From: Lycocorax pyrrhopterus obiensis
Lineage: Eukaryota > Chordata > Aves > Passeriformes > Paradisaeidae
Direction: 5' to 3'
NCBI GenBank assembly: GCA_014706295.1
Contig: JACSVZ010000007.1
Coordinates: 49,986,975 to 50,050,974 of the forward strand
DNA length: 64,000 bases
Of the stretch, positions 10,978-25,900 are shown piece after piece. Each line of letters opens with the position of its first letter. The first letter of the stretch is position 1. The position numbers were made by a program, and so were the translations under genes. Under the pieces are notes generated by a model. The model was not told the origin of the DNA, searched no databases, and saw only the letters and a program-made list of their open reading frames with translations.

Positions 10978-13900
10978 CTGTTTAAAAGAAAAAAAAAGAA
11001 AAAGAAAAGAAAAAAAGAAAGCATGAAGTTAAGATCCCAGAGGAGCCTATAAATGAGTATTCACCACACAGGGGATGTCTCTTTCAATTCATGGTCACCT
11101 GGACAGAGTGAACCAGCAGGAGACTTTTTTTAATGAGCTTTTTAACAAACATTAGGCAGAAAGATGACATGTTTTTAGGTTCTCGACTATTTGACTCAGA
11201 TGAGTAGTTCTCCCAGCAATAGCTTTGACTTTACTGACACCTATTGACTACATTAATGCCGACAGAAGGTTTTGGTTAACAATGCATGAGTCATTACAAT
11301 CAATGACAAACACAGAAATATGCTCCTTATTAATAGAAGTCATGCTTACCTTCCATGCATTTTAAAGGATTCCTGTCCTAAATAAGCTTTGGATTTCAAG
11401 ACAAAGTTTCCCAATCCACAAAATTTTTAAATGCCTCAAATTTTAGGTGTTCAAGTTCAGACACCATTGAAAGCACTCACATACAGAAAGTACCAAATGC
11501 AAACCTGTAAATTCTAATCCTTTGATTATGGTATCTTGAAGTTGCTCAGATAATGTGAGTAGTTAAGCTAGAAAAATATTAATTAATAATTATATATGTT
11601 TACGCTAAGAACATGGGAAAAGCTTTAGCATGCCCTGGAATATCTTATATATGATGATGAATTCTGCCATCCTTAGCATGCCTTACATCTAACAACTCGG
11701 TAACTTCTTTAATAATTTGGTTTTTGCATTAAAATGCCTCCCCTTTATTTCATTCCAAATCATTAGCCTATAAAGACAGTTTCAAAAGTGACTAGGTCCT
11801 TCTATGCACAGTTACTTTGAATTAGTTCAGTCACTGACTATTCTGTCCCACAGCAGGAAACACAAATAATTAACAGTGAATATATTCTTCCTGCAAGAAC
11901 TGTCAAAAAAAATAACTCTATGGAGAATGTTGTGTGGAGAAAGGGGAAAAAACAGAAATCCACGTGCCCAGAACCAGGCATTTATCCAAACTATTTACAC
12001 ACACAAACACCTCTCAGTCCCCAGCTGCCTGCCTCTTTGCCAGCTGTCATTCTGGCTTGAACCCTCCATTTCAAGAAATATTTTGAGCATAGCTTACAAA
12101 GGGGAAAAGCACACAACTCTTCATTAAGCACACACACGTGCACTGTTGAATTAAGCCCAGCAAAGTGAAGCATCCTGGGAGAGCAATGGCAGAGCTCAGC
12201 AGCTGTGGACTGTGTGCTGTCACCTACCGGCGAACTCATGGACTCTCTCAGTTTAGATTTGTAGAGCATCCATCGGTAACGCAGGTCCTCCAGCCCTTCA
12301 GAGTTTCCAATGACAGGATGAAGATGAAGGAGGTCCTCAAAGAGACGCTGACCATCAGGCACACGAGACTGCAGCTCCTACAGGCAAAGACAAGGGTCAG
12401 CAGCAACTCAGGAGTCAGGAAGGCCCCACTTTTTAAATTAGCATTTGAAAAAACAGTGGTTATGGAATAGCACATTTATTTTTGATAATACTTTTTTGGC
12501 CTGAAATGATATAAAACTCACCTGAAGGACTCCTGTAGGCTTAGATATTTCTGTATTTAATTTCTAACAGCATCCATTGCCACAGCATTTGGCTATACTC
12601 AACAGTAAGAGTGAGACCAAATACCAGACACTGATTTTAATCAGCTTCTTTTAATGAACACCTTTGCCATACCACACTGGAAATGTCCAGCCCAATAGCT
12701 AGATGCCAGGTGCTCCCTTCCCTGCTACCACTCTGGCTCTGGCCTTCTTAGTAGAAAGAATGAAATTTGTCCTAAATTCCTGAGTTTCAGCTACTCTAGA
12801 GTCCCCTAAAGCAGAGAGCATAGTGTTTGAATTTTTTGTCAGTTTGCTCTTTGGGGATTTTTTTTGGTTTTTTTGGGGTGGTGGGTTGTTGATTAGTTGG
12901 TGGGGTGGGTTCAGGTTTTATTGTTGTTGTTTGGGGTTTTTTTAATTCAGAAAGAATTTGCACTTATTGCAGTATTTGTCTCCATTCACCCCCTGAAAAC
13001 TTACCTCAAGTTTGCTCTGGTGTGCCTTAATTTCCTCTGTGGAAGATGGAGTCCCAGCAAGAATTTTGGTCAGTTTGGTGTTTTCTCCTTGTAGCCACTC
13101 TTCAAAGTCATGTAGGAGCTTCAAGTGGCTGCTGGTACTTTGCCCTTCTCCCATCTTCTCCTAGGATACAGAACAACAGGGACAAAAAAGCTCATACTGT
13201 TATGTCAGATGTTTCCTCTGAAGGCCTGATTGCAAGATCTTAACCTCCAACTTTGTAACCCACAATATCAGATGAAGGCAATGAAATTGTTCTTGTGAAG
13301 CTGATATGAAGGCAAACATAGAGTTCCCATCTCACCTGCTTATGGTTGGGATCTACATCAAAAAGGCGGAAAGCAGGTCTAGACATCCATCTGCTGTCCA
13401 CAAATGCTCTTTTCTTCTTCTTATCAGCCACTGGTCTATTTAACTGCCACTTTTTGAGGAGGCTTGAAAACACAAAACCAGAGACATCAGTGCAGCAGAC
13501 ATCCACATTTTGACTGGGTCTGTGGGGGACAGCTCTGGTGAAACAGCACTATTGTTGTTATTATTATATCATTATCACTACTAATAACACTATTACTATT
13601 AAAGTTATTCCCAACTGGACTGTCTCAAAGCTGCACAAGGACTCTAGTTCTAACATTTCCAAGTGTTTTCTTTTCTTTTATTTAGAGGAATAAAAATATT
13701 ACCTTGGCAATATACCTTTCTTTCTGATTACAGGAGGCAGTACAATCAAGCCTTCCTCGATTTTGTAATTTAGTTTTTGTGCCTATTCTGACACTAAGTA
13801 TGAACACAGTCATACATGCAGCACATCATTAAATATTAATACAGACTGGCAAATATGAGCAGCGTTTCGACACTACACAGCAGAGGCAAAATAAATTAAG

Positions 13901-16900
13901 TCTTCATTCCCCAGCTAAAGAGAAGATTTTTAGCTCTGCTTATCCTTTCGCAGGTTTGCAAAAGGCACAAATCCCATTGCAGATATACTCTCCTTGGAGG
14001 CATCTCCAAGGAGAACAGGAAGGTGAGACAAACAGCACAAGTCGCCCAGTCTATGCCAAATTTCTTCTGACAAAGACTGGCAGTACAAGAGTGAGACAGG
14101 TCGTAAGACACTGCCTGCTCTGACACAAGGTAAAGGAAGATTCACAGACATTGGTTCACAGAGTCTTAAAAAGGTTTTCCTGAAAATAATGATTTTCAGT
14201 TTATAAACAATTAAATAAAATGCTGTCTTGCTTCTAGCATTGTGGTATGGCTGTTCACTTTCACAGCACAGAGCATAAAGCCTCAAGTGTGTCTGTTCTT
14301 ATTGCAGTAAAAGAACCCCCTTGAAGGGACATAAGGAAGACCTACATGAACACTTACCCAGTTGCCATCTCCTTCAGTGATTTCCACGATTCCTTCAGCT
14401 GATCCAGCTCTGCCTGGACATGGGCAGTCTCTTCTGGAGAAGAATTCTCCATGACCAGCTGGCCATGAGCTTCCACAAGGTGCAGCTGGATCTCCTTATC
14501 TGGAAACTCAGCTAGCCATCTCTGAAATGCACAGCCCTTACAATTACTCCTAGGTACGCTGGGTAAAGCAGAGGCTATGTCAGACTGAAGGCCATGCTCA
14601 GTCCAGGACTATGCTGGTTCTGTTGGCACTAGCTAGAACATACCTAGCGGGAAAAAAAATACGCTGTGGATTCTTCCAAAGAGCCAACATAGGTCAAAGA
14701 GCTGATGGCAAAACTTAAAGGGTGCAAGCTGTCAATGCACCTCCTTCTGTAGCCTTCTCATGGAAGATTTTGGTCTCCCATAGGAAGGCAACAGCTGCCA
14801 GCTGAAGTAACCTACAGAGTGAATTTAGCATGCAAAGTACTGCTACCCAGGGAAAAGCTGGCAGCTTTGGAACAGCTCGGTTCAACAGAGTATATGGCTA
14901 GCTACCATGGCAGGAATGTTCAATGTATTGATGAGTACAGACAGGCAAAGGCAGATATTGTCCAGAGAGAGCACCCTGACAGGAACAGACCACCTATCCT
15001 TGGATAACACTTTATCCATCTCAACACTTCTTAGTCATTTTTCACCATTCTTGTCTGTTACATGGCCCCACATCCCACAACACAGGGCAAAGCAGCAAGG
15101 CAACAGCAACCAACAGTTACTGAAGGAGAAACACAGCATCATTACTCTCCCAAACCAGGAAATTCTCACTAGAAACCCCCACTCAAAGTCTGAATGCTGC
15201 AAAGTAAATAATTAACATCTTAAATTAAGATGCTTTTCTCACCTCCAGGTCTTCCAGCCTGCCCTCGGTGTTCTGCTCTCCATCAGCATCCTGGTAGGAG
15301 TCAATCTTCTCCCTGGTTACTGAGATCCACTGCTGGAGGTCAGACAGTTTGTCATTATATGCCCAATGCTTCTGAACGTGGTCTTCACTCTGCTGTATCA
15401 TCATCTACAAATGATAAATATATGTCAGCAATTAAAGACAGACAAAAAGCACCTTCTTTACTGGATCTAACACTATGATGGGAACAGAACCTCATGGGCA
15501 AAAAGGAAAAAAGCAGCTGTTAATGAGAGACAAAAAACTTACCCTTTTAGCATCAGTGGGGTGGAAAACACCTCCAAGCTCCTGCAGGCCTGTATTCAAC
15601 CACACGGGGGGGTATTAAGAACTAGAATAGCTGCCTTCCTTAGCTGACAGGGAATAGAGAATATACATGTCTGGGGCTTTTGTACCCCAGTCAATATCAA
15701 ATACATCTTACGCTCCCTGAATCAGAAAAGATTGTACAGACTTGCTTTGCAAAAGTCCAGTTCAGTGATAAATGGGATGATTGAGATTGAAACTAGAATT
15801 CCACAGTGCATGTTCAGGTAACACTTTAACATACGTAATTTTACAGTTCATAACTAAAGTAACTTTATGAGCTCTTCTGAGATTGCTTTGGAGGTAATTT
15901 TATAGGTATGTTTGCAAGCTACAAAATATCTCAGGACAAAACAAGTATTTATGCAATTGCAGCACTTTTCTCTCATTAACTTGTAGGTCCCAAGGCCATA
16001 AAAATCCCAAACACTTTGGTACAAAACCCCTATCCGGTAATCTGCGAAGTGCAAGCACCACCATGATAATATAAGTTTTTTGGTCACAAATCGCAGGCCC
16101 ACTCCAGAAATAGTTTATATAGACATAAAATCTGTGTGGATGGTATTCTATCCCCAAGGGAAATCACATTAGAGATAATCAGAGAATCCTGGAAGAGTTA
16201 TCAAAGTCATAAGAATTCAGTGCCTTCTTCCCCTGAAATGAAAATATCTGTCACTCAAAGCATGTAATGTCATAAGCTCAAAGATTTTTTAAAATATTTT
16301 TAAATAGAGGCAACTGACAACTCCCCAGGCAACTAAAAACTTCCTAATGTTACCTCCAGTGATCTCTTCAGGGCCTGAGAGTCAGATGAAAGTTGGTTCA
16401 TTTCATGCCTGTGTGTGGTATTTGACTGAACAAGCTTCTCTACCTCCTCCATGTGAATTGCAAGCTCTGCCAAGTCATCTTGGATCATCTGCAGATGAAA
16501 AGACAGATTCCATATGGATAGTGTGCTAGGTACGGCATGGATTTTCACAAAACATACACCAAAGGTAGCTTCATTTGACAGTGTGAGGACAAAAAAAATC
16601 CCAGCAACAATCACTGTCATTAAGAAAGCGAATTGTTTTGATGCCTAGGAGTAAATGTTTCTGAAAAAGATGGTTGGATGTGCTTTACATGCTACTGGGA
16701 GATAACAAAGAAGATAAGTTGCTGAGAGGTGCCAAAGGAGCCATAGCATAACCAGCTAAATTCTGCAAAGAACTGTGGTGATAACAGCCCTGTGGTCACC
16801 GAGGATGCAGTGGCACAGTACAGCTGAACCATCATAGATCACCGTGGCAGTCACATCCCCTCTCCCTTCTCCTCCTGCTCTTCTCTCCCCTCCCCCAGGT

Positions 16901-19900
16901 ATGTAATCCCACTGCATGCCTTGAACAGGCTCTACTTCGTGTTGCACCCTTTGCTGAACCAGTTCAAAACACCAACCAAAAAAATTATCATTTTTTTCTA
17001 TTAATTTTTTTTTTCTTATCTTGGCCAGCTGAATCAGCCTGTGGAGTAAATCCAGCATGTATCAAAGCTAAGTGACAAGGTAAAGAGCAGAAAGAGGAGG
17101 ATACCAAAGGAAGGGGAACAATGGGAACTCTTTTGGAGGCAGTTAGATTGGTTCAGGATATCTTGTGCAGTTTCACTGCCAGTGGGAAGTGTCAGGTTAC
17201 ATTTTCTTCAGCGATTAAACTAGCCCAAGAAGGTGTACCACCAACAGCTTCCAGCTGCTTCTTCCTTCCCTCAAGCTCAGTTTGCCAGTGCTTCATCTGC
17301 ACTGCTTTAATTTCATTCGCTCATGCTATAAACTGGACCAAATGAAATTATCTAACACACAATTGAGGGGAAAGGTACTGAATTCCCAATGCTAATAAAA
17401 TATGAACAAACAGGACCACAGTTAGCTGAGGATAACAGGGCCAAACAATACTGTAATGTACCTGGAGTCTCTGGAGTTGTGTCTTTTTACCCAAGAGGTC
17501 AGGCCGTGGCTCCTTCTCTAGATCTAATTTGGCTTTGATGGCAGATAATTTCTTCTGCAAAGGTGCAAAACCAGCATCAAAGTTCTGATGTTGCAATATC
17601 AAATTCTAGATGGAGAAATAAGAAAACAGGTCCAGCATTCAAGATATATCCCTTGGCATTATCTTTTGTCAATATCCACTTCATATTCAGAACAAACACT
17701 GAGCTACATTATGCAACAGGCCACAAATTTATTTGAATGTATGATCAGCCAAGAGAAAGGGATTAGTACAGAATTTATATGTATAAAACTGCCTTAGTAA
17801 AGACTTGATCTTTGTCTTTATCACAGGCAAAGACAGTATATGGGTTTTGTAGTTCACCTGGAGTTTGCTCTTGCTTTGCAGCAGACTTTTGTGTAGAACT
17901 TCTCTCTCCTTTGAAGCTTCAGCTGCTTCCTGAAGGAGAGACTCTGCTTTTTCCTCACCAAGGACATTGCTTAGCAAATCTTTCTTCAGCTGTAACGTCA
18001 TCAACATCTCTTTGAACTGGGAGCTTTCAGCTAGAGCAGCCTAAAGGACGAAAGTTCTTCCAGTTAAATCATACCAAAAAAAATAATCATATAACCATAT
18101 TATTCCCACACAAGTCACACAACCAAAGCAGTATGACAAATTCAGGTAAAAACAGCATGCTGGGCCAACAAGGGGTAACAGAAGGTACCTGGACAGTGCC
18201 CAGTTAAAGGAAAAATCTTCCTGATAATGTTAGAGGCACCAGGGCTGCATCCGTTTTGTGAACAGAAATAGAGGTAAGCTGTACTATGGAAAGAGTTGTC
18301 TGTGCAGAGGAGAGGCCTAAACAACCAACAGAAAGGACAGCTTGAATGCTCATCCTGAGGATAAATTCCATCCCTGTTCACAGACACATTTATTCTGGAG
18401 ATCACAGGGATGAAAAAGTAACAAACACACCTTGCTGGGCACATGCATAAATCATGCATTTTAATCCCACGTCTACATCACTACAAAATTCTTTAACAAA
18501 GTCCACAGACTTCCTCCCATCCAGGGAGATCTGGGCTAATGCTAAACAATATTATCATTACTGTTAAAGATATCTAACCTTTTAATGCAGCCTACTCAGC
18601 TGACAACTCCAGTTAAGCAAATGGAGGACAGAAAGTAAGACAATGTGCTAAAGTAAAGCACATTGGAGCTAAGTAAAGACCTCCGTCCCTACTGTGGGTT
18701 TTCCTGCCACATTGGCAGGACCTTCCAGCTGCTGCTGCCTGGCAGCTGTCTGCAGGCTTGGCCAAACCCACATTTCTGAACTTAGTAACAGCTTTGTTAC
18801 CTCGATGTGAGCCAGTTCTGGCTCCGGAGTCTCCAGGAGCATCTGGACCGATGGCTTCCACTGATGAAAACTTTGCAGGGGATTTTGGAACATTCTCCTC
18901 AGGTGGGTTTCTGTATCAGTGCTCATTTTAGAAGTCTTGCCTCTCACACTGTAAGGATAAAGTGACAACCAAGAGAAGGATTATGAAGAAATCCAAGCCC
19001 AACCATTCTATTCTTCAAGGCATGAATTAACACAATACTGGGTGTAAACCATGCACAACACAAAAGCCTCAGTCTGTGTGTCTGAGCCTGGTGTTGCATG
19101 CCAACAGCTGTTCTGTCAGTCAGAGACATCTGACAAAACTTTATTTAGATGCTGTAGGACACATTTGTCTGTTGTATCAGGAACTACTTTGCTTTTCTAG
19201 TAGCCAGAAGTCTCCCCTTGTATGTGATCCTTCTTGGCTGCTGTCATCAGTGTGATTTAACAAAACATACTATTGGAGCAGTCTCACTGACTGATGGGAG
19301 GAACAAGCCAAGAGTGTCTAGAATGTAACTGCAGTTGCCTGTAAAAACCAAGATTTTGTTTCTTTAAAAAATTACATTAAAAAGTCTTTGATAACCTTAT
19401 CAAGGTTAGCATAAAAAGTGAAAAATACATTTTTATTTCAGATATAATTCTTTTAAATTTTGCAGAAGCTCTTGAATTTATATTAGTACATACAGGTGAT
19501 TCTGATAAAAGCTTTGTATTTATGTATATGTATTCACATACATACACAGCTATATTACTGGAAAAAAAATTAAATCAGCAAACTTTAAATGAATATCCAG
19601 GCTTCCCTTAAAAAGGCTTATCCCAAACACAGCCAAGTGACAAGGCCCAGCAGTGACACACCCCATGCAGCTACCTCCTGTTTTTCTCAGCTTGCCTGAC
19701 CTTCCCAGTTTGCAGAATCCTGCCTGATACGGCAAAATGCAGCCCAAACTTTCTGTTCATAGGGGAACAGTAACTTGCAAACTCACAAGACAGCCAGGTG
19801 AGAGCAATGCCAATCAGGACCAAATACTGCCTTTCTATAAAAAGAAACAACAATCTTACCTGTGTCACTGGGCCATGACGGAGCTAAACAAAGGCAAGTT

Positions 19901-22900
19901 TGCAGAAGCCAAAAGCTCTGCAAATAGAAAGTTCTGACTTTACACGTCCTCTGCCATTTGCTCTGCTGCCCCTGCCAGGCTCAGTGTGAAGCTGCCAGAC
20001 TTCCCAAAGCAGCTTTGGAGAGAAGCTGGCAAAGGAGCAGCTGCCATTTTCTACTCAGAAGCAAGTCCCCTGCTTTCCTTGCTCCTCTTTCAACATTGTT
20101 TACGTGCTAGTTTTTAAACTGAAATCCTTTCCCACAATGACCTATAACCCTTCCAGCAGGACAGCATACTGAGCACAGAGGGAAATAAGCTGGGATACAG
20201 GAAAAGAACTGACCTTCTTTTTTCCCTTAAAAAAATGATCCTTTCTTCTAGTTTGCAAAATTTGCTGCAGCTTCTTTACTTCCTGATTCCAGGCAGCCTG
20301 GAAACGGAAACACTGAAGTCTGGGGAGAGGCTAAACTTTCAGAGTTTCCAAACCAAGGCAAGTTGAAAACAGGAACATGCATATAAGCTGCCAGGAGAAG
20401 GGGAATAAAGTCTGCCAAATAATTGCTAAGGCTGGTGAGTCACTGCAACAAACTCAGCAAGGGAGGGCCATAATTCTTCTGAACCGTTTACTACTACAGC
20501 TCCTGTCCTGATTTTCTAGTTGCTGGCACGAAAGGCAAGCAAAATACATAAATTATTATTATAAAATGCTAGTAAAATCAAATTAGCTGCCAACAATCTA
20601 ATTTTCTTCAAACCATACACAACATTAATGATGTAAGATCATTGCTTCAAAATGACCAGGAGCCTCCAGCTCCTAGCAAATGGATAAAATTACAGCTTTA
20701 CTGAAACATGGAGGCGGATGTAATTAGCAAAAGCTTTTTTTTTCTACTCATCACTTACAACTGGATGGCATAGCACTTTCTTCTTAGGCCCCTGACAATC
20801 CCTTCAGTGTCTGAGAGAAGATTCCCCCCACCAGCCCACCATAATCAGACTTCCCAGTACCTTTGATACTGGTGTATTGCAGAGACAACACTCTCAGCGT
20901 GCGGCTGCACATCTTGGGAAAACCGTAGCAGTTCCTTAAGCCGGGCCTTCAGCCTCTCAATCTTTGACTCTTCTGCAGCCAGAGCTGCTCTTGTTGCCTT
21001 AATTACAGAAATAATGAACAGATCACACCTTATGTAGTGTCTGGCACACAAAATGAAGAAGTAAGGCTGTGTCTCAGGGTATGCACAAATCCCTTTTCAG
21101 TGGCTTTTTTCCTCATTATAAGGAATATGGTCTTTGCTAAGATGGAAAACATTCTCAGGAACAGTTTTGTTCCAGCAGGCTCTCTCTCCTCCCCTCACAC
21201 TGCCCAGCCTCTGTGTCTGATCCACAGTGTTCACTGTTTGAACACAGTGAATCACAAACAGGCCCAGTTTCAGTTCAGTGATTGCAGTATATAACATGAG
21301 CTGCACTTTTGGAGCAGTCTTAACAGCATCTGTTTGCATGAACAGATCTTTCTCAGAGACTCACATACAGAGAATGTTAATTCTAGGGTGACTCAGGGAA
21401 ACAAAACCAACTAAAACCCAGGTAAATGTAGCTGTATTGAACCAGTCTAAATTTTTTTGGATCCTTTTTGCATATACTTTTCCCAGTTAGTCCTGCAGAG
21501 TTCTAGACATACAAACAGCAATGAAAGGCATTTTGAGAAGAGATAATAAATGTAAAACCAGTCCTTGAGAGGAAATGAGTAGCAAAGATTCTTATCTACT
21601 TTATGTGTGACGAATTTTTGCACTCATTTTTGCAGCAGATTGGTTTTGGTGTAAATACTGGATTGTTACAATCTTGGGACTTCTTAGTACTGATGATGAG
21701 TCTGCTAGCAAAGGAAGAGAGGTACCTACCTTACAGAGACGAAGGATACAATATAGCAATGGTCTTACCAAATTCCTCAGAAATATGTGTACTTGTGTCT
21801 GTGTATGCACTTGTGCCTGTGTATTTATATATACAGTGAGGCATTAATTTCCTGCTTCTTTTTAAGTGGAGCAATTTGTGTTGTTTGCTCCGTATTGTGC
21901 TCTTTTTGCATATGATCCCTTTGAACTCTAGACAGAAACTCCAGCACATCCTCCAACCCTGCTCCTTCTGTGCAGCGTAAGATGGAGGTTGGGGCAGTTG
22001 ATTCCATTGTTGGCAGTCACATTTTCCTCAGTCTGTTTCCCACACACTCATACTCTTTCCTTATCATCTTTAACCAATGGGACAGGCGTCTGTTGATGTG
22101 ACTATGCGTGTCCAGTCTATGGCTGCACTTGATCCTCCACACAAAGGGTAACAACTTACATTGCATTTTCTCCACAGGGTTACAAACTCATCTTCAGTCT
22201 TTTCCCCTTCCCCAGGGTCCAGGTCATTTTCTAGTCTCTGTAGATCTTTTCTCAGCTTCTGGATGTCTGCTTCTAATTGTCTGGCTTGGGACTCATAGGC
22301 ACTTTCAGACTGTTGGATCTTGAGCAATCTCTCCTCCTCCTCACTGCTCAGCAGTTTCAACTTCTCCAAGGCTTTTCTTAGCTCTTCAATTTCATCCTTC
22401 AATCTTGCAGCTCCAAGTGGAGAGGTATTCTGAATCACCTCTGCACACTGATTTTCAAGGTGCTTCCATTTCTTTCCACCACTCCTAATGTCTTTGGAAA
22501 TTTCCTGCAAAAAGAAGTTAAATAAAGATTATCTGCAGAAATGGGAAGCTAGGGAAAAAGCTGAAAGCAGTAGGAAAAAAGACCACCTCTCTCAGTTGTA
22601 TGTATTTTGGTTTTCACTTCTTATTTCAAAATATGTCTTTTTTCAAGTGACCAGAAGCCAGGGTCAGTCATTTGACTGCCTTTTGAGTAAAATTAATTGC
22701 CATTGATTGTGAAAATATTGGTTTTCATTAATGCTTATCACCTGAGATCTCTGACAAAGAAAAGAGGAGCTGCAGGCTCTAGATAATAGCTGGATCTCAG
22801 AGATTTTAAGATAAACAGTTAAAGCAGTGGCACCAAAATAAAGGATATTATTCTCAAAACTGGTATTTTCATCACGAGCTCTAAACTCTCAAAAACTGTG

Positions 22901-25900
22901 AACCCTCAGGGTCTATTTGGATCATGTTTACCAAATCTGATTTATTTAAACAAGATTCTCAAAGAATCACATAACCGTTGGAGATCAGGCTTTAAGAAAA
23001 ACAAAGCAGACCAGTTTGTGACTCATACTGGAAGAACCATACATACTAACAGTTTCAGGACCTCATACAGATCTTCTGCCCTAGCCCATGCTAAAATCAC
23101 CATCTATTCTGTACATGTAATTCTTTTCTCAAGTAGACCCTTGTATGGTTTGAGCAACGCATACAGGGATGAAAAATACACAATCCTAACTCCTTGTTAG
23201 AGTTATATTGTTCAAGGACCTTCAGTGCCTTTAGCTTGTCCTCTGCTGAAGACTTGGTTGCTTCTCCAATGCAGCAGTTTAATCTCTCTGTGACACCATT
23301 CAGCCACGATTGAAACTGGTTGACATTAGTGCTGTACTGCTCATGTTCCTTGGTTATCGTTTCAAGCAGTTTCACTCTGTTCTGTAACAAGAGACATCAG
23401 AAGTGGTGAGGATTGTGCTTATCTGACTCTTTTTCCTTCATATTATAACCCAGAATTTATAAACAAGACTCCCTTTTCATGAGCCCCGATAACACTTGGC
23501 CTCCACAGGAATTCAAAGTTTACCTTGAGAAACAGAACACAAAAGTACACAAAGGCTTGCTCCTGTCTGGATTGTGCTGCAGGTTCTCAATGTCTAAGTC
23601 TCCAAGAACACAAACTGCAAGGCCCTGTCAGGTCAATTTCTGGCTTTCCAAACCTTCCTACTCTCTCATTAGGAAAAGAAAAGAGATGGAAGTTTGTTTC
23701 TGGTTTTCACTTTGTGAGACAAGCAGTTATGTTCCTCTTGTGGGTTAAAAATAAAGATGAGCACACCTTTCTTACATCTCAAAATTAAAATAAAAGAGAA
23801 TGCACTAGAGGCATGAAAATTGTTTTAAATTGTTCATTATTTAAACAGACTGCGTGGAAAATGACCATCACCTGCAGTGGTGTAATCCAGGCACTTCTGT
23901 ACTTACTTAACAGATCACAGACTATCCTGTGGTGGTATCACAGACTCTGGAAACAAATTCAAGCCAATGGAAAGCAGACTTCATTTTCCAAGTTACTGCC
24001 TGTACACTCTATAACTAACAATCCCTGAATTTACAGGGGCCTGCACATCCTGAGTTGCTCCCTGCTGATCCAGTCTGGCACTCCTCACAAGTCAGAGTCA
24101 CATTTGCTCAGACTAGCCTTGTTTTGTCAGCCCAAGGTTAGGCCTGTTTGATTTTGACACAAATCACCTGCTCTGTTGTTTCACTAGTATAATAGCCAAT
24201 CTAAGTAGTATTTTCTGCAAAACCAGACTGATTTTTTTCTTGCCCTTCTCCAGTTGGCATGGAGAGCAGCTGAGGTACACTATGGTTACATTAGATTAAA
24301 AAAAATCATTCCTTGTGCAATCCATGTAGTGCAGGACCCTCGAAAGTACCCTTTGCTCTCACAGACAATGGGCCAAGTTTCATTCTGTGTAACACGGGAC
24401 ACACCACTGGCCTCTGAGCAGCTGCCCTCCAGGGCGAGTAGAGTGACAGCTGCAATGGTGGGTAGAGCTGAAAAGTCTCCTTTGCATTTCCCTTGTCTCT
24501 GTGAGGCTCTGGACAGGTCCCCACACTTGCCAACCTGCCTGAGGCGGCAGTGAGCCATCTCCATTCTGTCAGCCTGTTCTCCAGCCAGGCCAGCAGGAGG
24601 GTGGCATAAGCATCAGTCACCCCAGCATCTCCCGTGTGCTGGGGTGGCAGTCCCTCTGGGACTTTGCCCTTCACCTTTGGGACAGGTTACACCCGTGGTG
24701 CACTGCAAAGACACCATCCTGCAAGTGGCACACCACCAGTCTGTCTTCCTCACTGCCACTGCAGTCTCTGCTGACTTCTGCAATTCATGAGTGACTCCCC
24801 TAAAGTTAGTTAACTTGCTGTGGGAGAAAAGAAGGGACAATTGTTTCCCATGAAGGATGAAATGCTGCCCATTTATTAGAGCACGACCTTTAATAGCACC
24901 AGCCACACATGGGTTTGGATGAAACCAAAAGGTAGAATTATGACTGCAGACTTCTGTGGCCAAGATGTATCCAGCAGAACACCTCACTTGCTGAATCCCC
25001 ATGTGTCAATTCTCAAATCTGCAGAGGCTAAACAATTCATGCCTCGACCTCAGGTCAGGGACCTGAAGAAGACAACCTTACAGCAGTGTAAAAGGGCCAC
25101 ACATCAGAGTGAACCAAGTCAGGCCAAACTTATTGACTCCACAGAATTAGATTAATTTGTTTTACTGGCAGAAGCTCCAAAGGGCATAAATCAGAATAAC
25201 AAAGCAGAGATGTTATTAAGCTCAAAAATCTTAGGCTGATATACAGGGGGTTAAAAAGGAAGTCAAAACAACCTACCCTTGGCCAAGGCTATTCAGCTAA
25301 AACAAAGCAATCTGCAGTTTGGGTGCACTGCTGGTCTGTGAGGTCAAGGGGTAGATGTCATGGATCTGGACAGACTGTGCCAGTTGTCAGACAAAAGGCT
25401 TACAAAGAGCTGGCTGAGCCCTCTCCCCCACAAGAGGTGAAGCAAGAAAACTTTCCAATGATGAAAAGTAAGGTATCACTTGCTCCTGCTAGGTCAGCTG
25501 TTTGGGGAGCAGGACAGCGTGAAACTCAACATCCACATTCACTGGAGGAGACTGAAGCAAGGACATGGCCCTGGAAAGAGTGAGAGCACTGACAGGAAAA
25601 GAATGGGTTTGCCATGGGCTGCAGAGAAAGAGATGTGTCTGTGCAGAATATGCCCAGCCCTGGGCACTCAAGGAAGGTGGACAGAGGCTTAGGAAGCTCT
25701 CTCCCCTAAGCTCCCTTCACAGTCAGTGAGGGCAAATGAGCCTCCTCTGGAAGGCAATCTAGAGCACATAAAGGAAGTTCCTGCTTTAAATACCCCTGTG
25801 GTGTCTCAAGGAGAGTACAGAAAGCTCCTGTAGCCCTTTCTGGTGTTTTTAGTCTTAGCCCTAGGGTACCTTAGCAAACTGTTGTAATTACCTAGGTTTC

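Noticed and set aside
18613..18800. Open frames continuing past exon 8 into intron 8
   Set aside because: A good donor (GAG|GTAACA) at 18800 and the match of HIE joined to AALAESS in exon 9 show these bases are intronic.
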